Assembly: GCA_963788055.1 (NCBI GenBank)
Contig: CAWBFA010000002.1
Location: forward strand, 1-64,000
DNA from: JACCTU01 sp963788055
GTDB lineage: Bacteria > Actinomycetota > Thermoleophilia > Gaiellales > Gaiellaceae
Direction: 5' to 3'
DNA: 64,000 nt
The notes beneath the pieces are model-generated. The model made no database searches, was not told the origin of the DNA, and saw nothing but the letters and a program-made list of their open reading frames with translations. Position 1 is the stretch's first letter. The number at the start of each line of letters is the position of its first letter. Shown here piece after piece: positions 60,136-64,000 of this stretch. A program made the position numbers and the translations under genes.

Positions 60136-61674
60136 GTGATCCAGAGTCGCGCGCTGAGCGGCGAAGACCTCACCGTCGACCACGTCTGGGACGTCGCCGT
60201 CGAGGGGGCGCCCGTCTCGCTCGCCGACTCCGCGCGAGAGCAGATGCGGGCCTCGCGCGAGCTGGTCGAGCGCGCGGCGCACGGCACGAGCGAGCACACC
60301 TACGGGATCAACACCGGGTTCGGAAAGTTCGTCTCAGCCTCGATCCCCGAGGAGCTGACGGAGGAGCTCCAGCTACGGCTGCTCCGCAGTCACGCCTGCG
60401 GCGTCGGTGAGCCCTATCCGCCGGAGGTCGTGCGCGCGGCGATGCTGCTGCGCGCGAACGCGCTCGCGAAGGGCTACTCGGGCGCGCGCATCGAGACCGT
60501 GGAGCTGCTGATCGAGTGCATCAACCGTGGGCTGCTGCCGAACGTGCCGAGCCGCGGGTCGGTCGGTGCGAGCGGCGACCTTGCACCGCTCGCGCATCTC
60601 GCGCTGCCGCTCGTCGGCGAAGGGCAGGCCTGGCTGGAGGGTGAGCTCCTGCCAGGCGGCGTCGCGCTCGAGCGGATCGGGCTGGAGCCGGTGCGGCTGC
60701 AGGCGAAGGAGGGGCTCTCGCTGATCAACGGGACGCAGTTCATGGCAGCCGTCGGCTCGCTCGGGCTCGTTCGTGCACGCCGCCTCGCAAGAGCCGCCGA
60801 CCTCGCGTGCGCGATGTCGCTCGAGGCGTTGCAAGGGTCCCGCGCGAGCTTCATGCCGGAGATCCAGGCGCTTCGCCCGCTCCGCGGGCAGGCGGCGTCC
60901 GCGGCGAACGTGCTTCGCCTGCTCGATCAGTCCGCGATCAACGAATCCCATCGCTGGTGCGACAAGGTGCAGGACGCGTATTCGCTGCGGTGCGCGCCGC
61001 AGGTGCACGGAGCGTGCCGTGACCTCTTCGACCACGTCGCGTACACGGTCGGCGTCGAGGTGAACGCTGCGACGGACAATCCACTCGTGCTCGTGGAGCG
61101 CGACGAGCTCGTGTCGAACGGCAACTTTCACGGACAGCCCGTCGCATTCGCACTCGACATCCTCGCGCTGGGTGTCTCCGAGCTCGCGAGCATCTCAGAG
61201 CGGCGGATCGAGCGGCTCGTCAACCCGAGCCTGTCCGACGGGCTGCCGCCGTTCCTCACCGCCGACGGTGGGCTCAACTCCGGTTTCATGATCCCGCAGT
61301 ACGTTGCGGCCGCGCTCGTGAGCGAGAACAAGGTGCTCTCCCACCCGGCGAGCATCGACTCGATTCCGACGAGCGCGGGGCAGGAGGATCACGTCTCGAT
61401 GGGGAACGCATCGGCGCTCAAGGCCTGGCAGGTGCTCGCGAACGGCGAGCGTGCACTCGCCATCGAACTCCTCGCAGGCGCTCAGGGTGTCGAGTTCCTC
61501 GCGCCGCTCGAGCCGGGAGTCGGCGTCCGCGCGACGCGTGCGTTCGTGCGCACCCTGTCGCCACGTCTGGGCGACGACCGGTCACTCAGTGGGGACATCG
61601 AGGCGGTTGCCGCGGCGATTCGGAACGGCTCGCTGGTCGCGGCCGTCGAGTCCGAGCTCGGGGAGCTCGCGTAG
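60136..61674 (+). CDS. hutH: Histidine ammonia-lyase
   Basis: The 512-residue protein (GTG 60136) removes ammonia from L-histidine to give urocanate. The catalytic MIO group forms from Ala-Ser-Gly in GSVGASGDLAPLAHLALPLV (~residue 145). YGINTGFGKFVSA holds the catalytic Tyr region, QDAYSLRCAPQVHG the C-terminal substrate site, and TSAGQEDHVSMGNA another conserved block. Full length. The stop overlaps hutU by TAGTG. Confidence 0.97.
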   Translation: MIQSRALSGEDLTVDHVWDVAVEGAPVSLADSAREQMRASRELVERAAHGTSEHTYGINTGFGKFVSASIPEELTEELQLRLLRSHACGVGEPYPPEVVRAAMLLRANALAKGYSGARIETVELLIECINRGLLPNVPSRGSVGASGDLAPLAHLALPLVGEGQAWLEGELLPGGVALERIGLEPVRLQAKEGLSLINGTQFMAAVGSLGLVRARRLARAADLACAMSLEALQGSRASFMPEIQALRPLRGQAASAANVLRLLDQSAINESHRWCDKVQDAYSLRCAPQVHGACRDLFDHVAYTVGVEVNAATDNPLVLVERDELVSNGNFHGQPVAFALDILALGVSELASISERRIERLVNPSLSDGLPPFLTADGGLNSGFMIPQYVAAALVSENKVLSHPASIDSIPTSAGQEDHVSMGNASALKAWQVLANGERALAIELLAGAQGVEFLAPLEPGVGVRATRAFVRTLSPRLGDDRSLSGDIEAVAAAIRNGSLVAAVESELGELA

Positions 61675-63386
61675 TGGCGGTCGCCCGGCCGGTCGACGAG
61701 GCGGTCGAGGCGCTTTGCGGCGATCTCCGGTCGATCCGCTCTCCGCGCGGGCCTGAGTTGAACGCTCGCTCGTGGTCGACCGAGGCGCCGCTCCGGATGC
61801 TGCTCAACAACCTCGACGCCGAGGTGGCCGAGCGCCCCGAGGAGCTCGTCGTCTACGGGGGGTCGGGGAAGGCCGCGCGCTCGCACGAAGCGTTGAAGGC
61901 GATCGTCGCGACCCTGCTTCGCCTCGGCGACGACGAGACGCTGCTCGTCCAGAGCGGCAAGCCGGTGGGCGTCTTCCGCACGAACGCGGGGGCACCCCGC
62001 GTCCTGATCGCGAACTCGCTGCTCGTGCCGCGCTGGGCGACCTGGGAGGAGTTCCGCCGGCTCGAGGCGCTCGGGCTGACGATGTTCGGCCAGATGACCG
62101 CCGGTTCGTGGATCTACATCGGGACGCAGGGGATCTTGCAGGGGACGTTTCAGACGTTCGCTGCGGCGGGGGAGACGCACTACGGGTCCGCCGACCTCGC
62201 GGGGCGGACGATCCTCACTGCCGGGCTCGGCGGCATGGGTGGCGCGCAACCGCTGGCGGCGACGATGGCCGGCGCGGCGATCCTGTGCGTCGAGGTCGAC
62301 CCGGAGCGGATCGAGCGGCGCCTACGGACGCGCTATCTCGACGAGGCGGCCGATTCGCTCGACGACGCACTCGCTCGCGTGCTGGCGGCCGCGGGACAGG
62401 GTCGTGCGCTCTCGGTCGGGTTGCTCGGGAACGCCGCCGAGATCGTGCCCGAGCTCGCACGTCGCGGAGAGCGGTTCGATCTCGTCACGGACCAGACCGC
62501 CGCGCACGATCCGTTGACCGGCTACGTGCCGGTGGGGCTCGACGTCGGCGAAGCGGCGGCCCTGCGCGCGTCCGATCCGGACGAGTACCTCAGACGCGCA
62601 CGTGTGTCGATTGTGCAACACGTGCGCGCTTTGCTCGAATTCGCCGCGAACGGCAGCTACGTTTTCGACTATGGCAACAATCTGCGTGGGGAGGCGTATG
62701 CAGCCGGCGTAGCGGAGGCCTTCTCATATCCGGGCTTCGTCCCGGCCTATATCCGGCCGCTCTTCTGCCGCGGTGTGGGCCCGTTCCGATGGGCGGTCCT
62801 CTCGGGCGATCCGGCGGACATCGCGGTGATCGACGCGACGCTGCGCGAGCTCTTCCCCGGCGACGCGCTCCTGCAGCGGTGGCTCGAGCTCGCACCTGAA
62901 CGGGTGGCGTTCCAGGGATTACCCGCGCGGATCTGCTGGCTCGGCCTCGGCGATCGCGCCAAGGCGGGGCTCGCGATCAACCAGCTCGTGCGGAGTGGGC
63001 GTGTGCGGGCTCCCGTCGTGATCGGCCGCGACCACCTCGACTCGGGCTCGGTTGCCTCTCCATACCGGGAGACCGAGGCGATGCGGGACGGGTCCGACGC
63101 GATCGCGGACTGGCCGATCCTGAACGCGCTGCTGAACGTCGCTGCGGGAGCGACGTGGGTGAGCGTGCACCACGGCGGTGGGGTCGGAATCGGCAACTCG
63201 ATTCACGCGGGGATGGTCGTTGTCGCGGACGGGAGCGACGACGCCGCCGACCGGCTCGAGCGGGTGCTCACCGCCGATCCGGGCACGGGCGTGATGCGCC
63301 ACCTGGACGCCGGCTACCCGGAAGCGCGGGCGGCTGCGGCGGAGCACGGGCTGGAGCCGCCGATGGGCGGCGCCGGAGCCGTGTGA
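61674..63386 (+). CDS. hutU: Urocanate hydratase
   Basis: The 570-residue protein (GTG 61674) adds water to urocanate with tightly bound NAD+. MLLNNLDAEVAERPEELVVY is the usual opening, TAGSWIYIGTQGILQGTFQTF the active-site entry, GRTILTAGLGGMGGAQPLAA the NAD-binding fold, FCRGVGPFRWAVLSGDP the catalytic loop, and VSVHHGGGVGIGNSIHAGMV the C-terminal NAD site. Complete. The stop overlaps the hutI GTG (GTGTGA). Confidence 0.97.
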   Translation: MAVARPVDEAVEALCGDLRSIRSPRGPELNARSWSTEAPLRMLLNNLDAEVAERPEELVVYGGSGKAARSHEALKAIVATLLRLGDDETLLVQSGKPVGVFRTNAGAPRVLIANSLLVPRWATWEEFRRLEALGLTMFGQMTAGSWIYIGTQGILQGTFQTFAAAGETHYGSADLAGRTILTAGLGGMGGAQPLAATMAGAAILCVEVDPERIERRLRTRYLDEAADSLDDALARVLAAAGQGRALSVGLLGNAAEIVPELARRGERFDLVTDQTAAHDPLTGYVPVGLDVGEAAALRASDPDEYLRRARVSIVQHVRALLEFAANGSYVFDYGNNLRGEAYAAGVAEAFSYPGFVPAYIRPLFCRGVGPFRWAVLSGDPADIAVIDATLRELFPGDALLQRWLELAPERVAFQGLPARICWLGLGDRAKAGLAINQLVRSGRVRAPVVIGRDHLDSGSVASPYRETEAMRDGSDAIADWPILNALLNVAAGATWVSVHHGGGVGIGNSIHAGMVVVADGSDDAADRLERVLTADPGTGVMRHLDAGYPEARAAAAEHGLEPPMGGAGAV

Positions 63387-64000
63387 CCGAGCACGGCGCC
63401 TCGCGCCTGCTGATCCGCGACCTCGCCCAGCTCGTCACGCCGGCGGGACGTGGCGCGCCCCTGCGCGGCGCCGCGCTCGGCGAGGTCGAGCTGCTCGAGG
63501 ACGCGTACGTGCTCTGCGAGGACGGCGTCATCGCCTCGGTCGGCCGCATGCGGGACCTGTCCCCGCTGGATGGTGACGTCGTCGAGCTCGACGGCCGCGG
63601 GCGCTGCGCGATCCCCGGGCTCGTCGATTGCCACACGCATCCGTCCTTTGCCGGTGACCGTGTCGAGGAGTTCTCACTGCGCGCCGCAGGGGCGAGCTAC
63701 GAGGAGCTGCACGCGGCAGGCGGCGGCATCCTCTCGACCGTGCAAGCGACGCGCACAGCGTCCGAGGACGAGCTCCAGCGAGCGGTCCGTCAGCACGCCG
63801 AGTGGATGCTCCACGCGGGAACGACGACCTTCGAGGGGAAGTCGGGCTACGGCCTGGACCGCGACACCGAGCTCGCGTCGTTGCGGGCCGTCGCCGCCGC
63901 AGGTGGCGTCCCGACCTGGCTCGGTGCGCACGCGGTGCCGCCCGGGTTCGAGGACGCGGACGCGTATCTCGACTTCGCGCTCTCCGAGGTCCTGCCCGAC
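63383..64000 (+). CDS. hutI: Imidazolonepropionase, 5' part (cut by window end)
   Basis: GTG 63383 overlaps the hutU stop by four bases and the frame is open to the window end (206 codons; the family has about 400). LIRDLAQLVTPAG opens the beta-sandwich, IPGLVDCHTHPSFAGDRVEE carries the H-x-H metal site, FEGKSGYGLDRDTEL is a substrate-binding block, and TWLGAHAVPPGF the next metal-site His. HutI opens imidazolonepropionate to N-formimidoyl-glutamate, which ftcD then uses. Confidence 0.95.
   Translation, partial: MTEHGASRLLIRDLAQLVTPAGRGAPLRGAALGEVELLEDAYVLCEDGVIASVGRMRDLSPLDGDVVELDGRGRCAIPGLVDCHTHPSFAGDRVEEFSLRAAGASYEELHAAGGGILSTVQATRTASEDELQRAVRQHAEWMLHAGTTTFEGKSGYGLDRDTELASLRAVAAAGGVPTWLGAHAVPPGFEDADAYLDFALSEVLPD

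Noticed and set aside
1..64000. CRISPR array or replication origin
   Set aside because: No regularly spaced direct repeats and no DnaA-box cluster seen; the palindromes at 798-1220 differ in sequence and spacing, unlike CRISPR repeats.

Overview
The window is mostly high-GC bacterial chromosome. Gene content and style (Tad pilus locus, glutamate formimidoyltransferase-type histidine degradation, Cys-rich secreted hydrolase, frequent GTG/TTG starts with ATGA/GTGA overlaps) suggest a soil actinobacterium, probably of the Thermoleophilia/Gaiellales kind; the lineage is an inference. The first ~4.66 kb is much more AT-rich, reads like decayed mobile DNA, and joins the high-GC part inside a sulfatase gene. 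That join is either a real insertion or a chimeric assembly.

Layout. 1-4662: a multiply frameshifted IS1380-type transposase, a ~2 kb stretch with a dense cluster of palindromes, a broken small phage/plasmid gene, an intact IS1595-type insertion sequence with its inverted repeats, and a decayed phage/plasmid primase-helicase fused to the truncated sulfatase (to 5731). 6007-37130: an island bounded on the right by tRNA-Glu(CTC). Copies of that tRNA's 3' end recur at 6007, 10369 and 31241, with integrase remnants beside the first and last. I read this as three successive integrations at one site. Cargo includes phage remnants (terminase, HNH), an ECF sigma factor and its membrane partner, a secreted hydrolase, an NDH-2-like flavoprotein, an overlapping pair of very large unknown proteins (20997-28464), a PhoD-type phosphatase, a Rep_trans-like replication initiator, two acetyltransferases, peptidase E, a signal peptidase I and a HEPN-domain protein.

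37153-64000: ordinary chromosome. A copper-resistance operon (copZ-copA-csoR) has a clear CsoR operator placed inside a divergent sugar-dehydrogenase gene. A complete-looking Tad/Flp pilus operon follows (flp, tadE, tadG-like, cpaB, tadZ, tadA, VWA-tadB fusion, tadC, coiled coil). Beside it lie a large M15-like membrane protein and a DUF192 protein ending in a second Flp-pilin domain. Then come tRNA-Gln, an HD-domain protein, a membrane protein, a heterodimeric ABC exporter, a methyltransferase, a uracil-DNA glycosylase-like protein and the histidine catabolic operon ftcD-hutH-hutU-hutI, which runs off the right edge.

Several conserved genes (copA, copZ, tadB, HEPN, a membrane protein, a PD40 protein) carry single-base frameshifts with both halves intact. 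This looks more like sequencing indels than biological decay, so pseudogene calls in the high-GC part should be read with that in mind.
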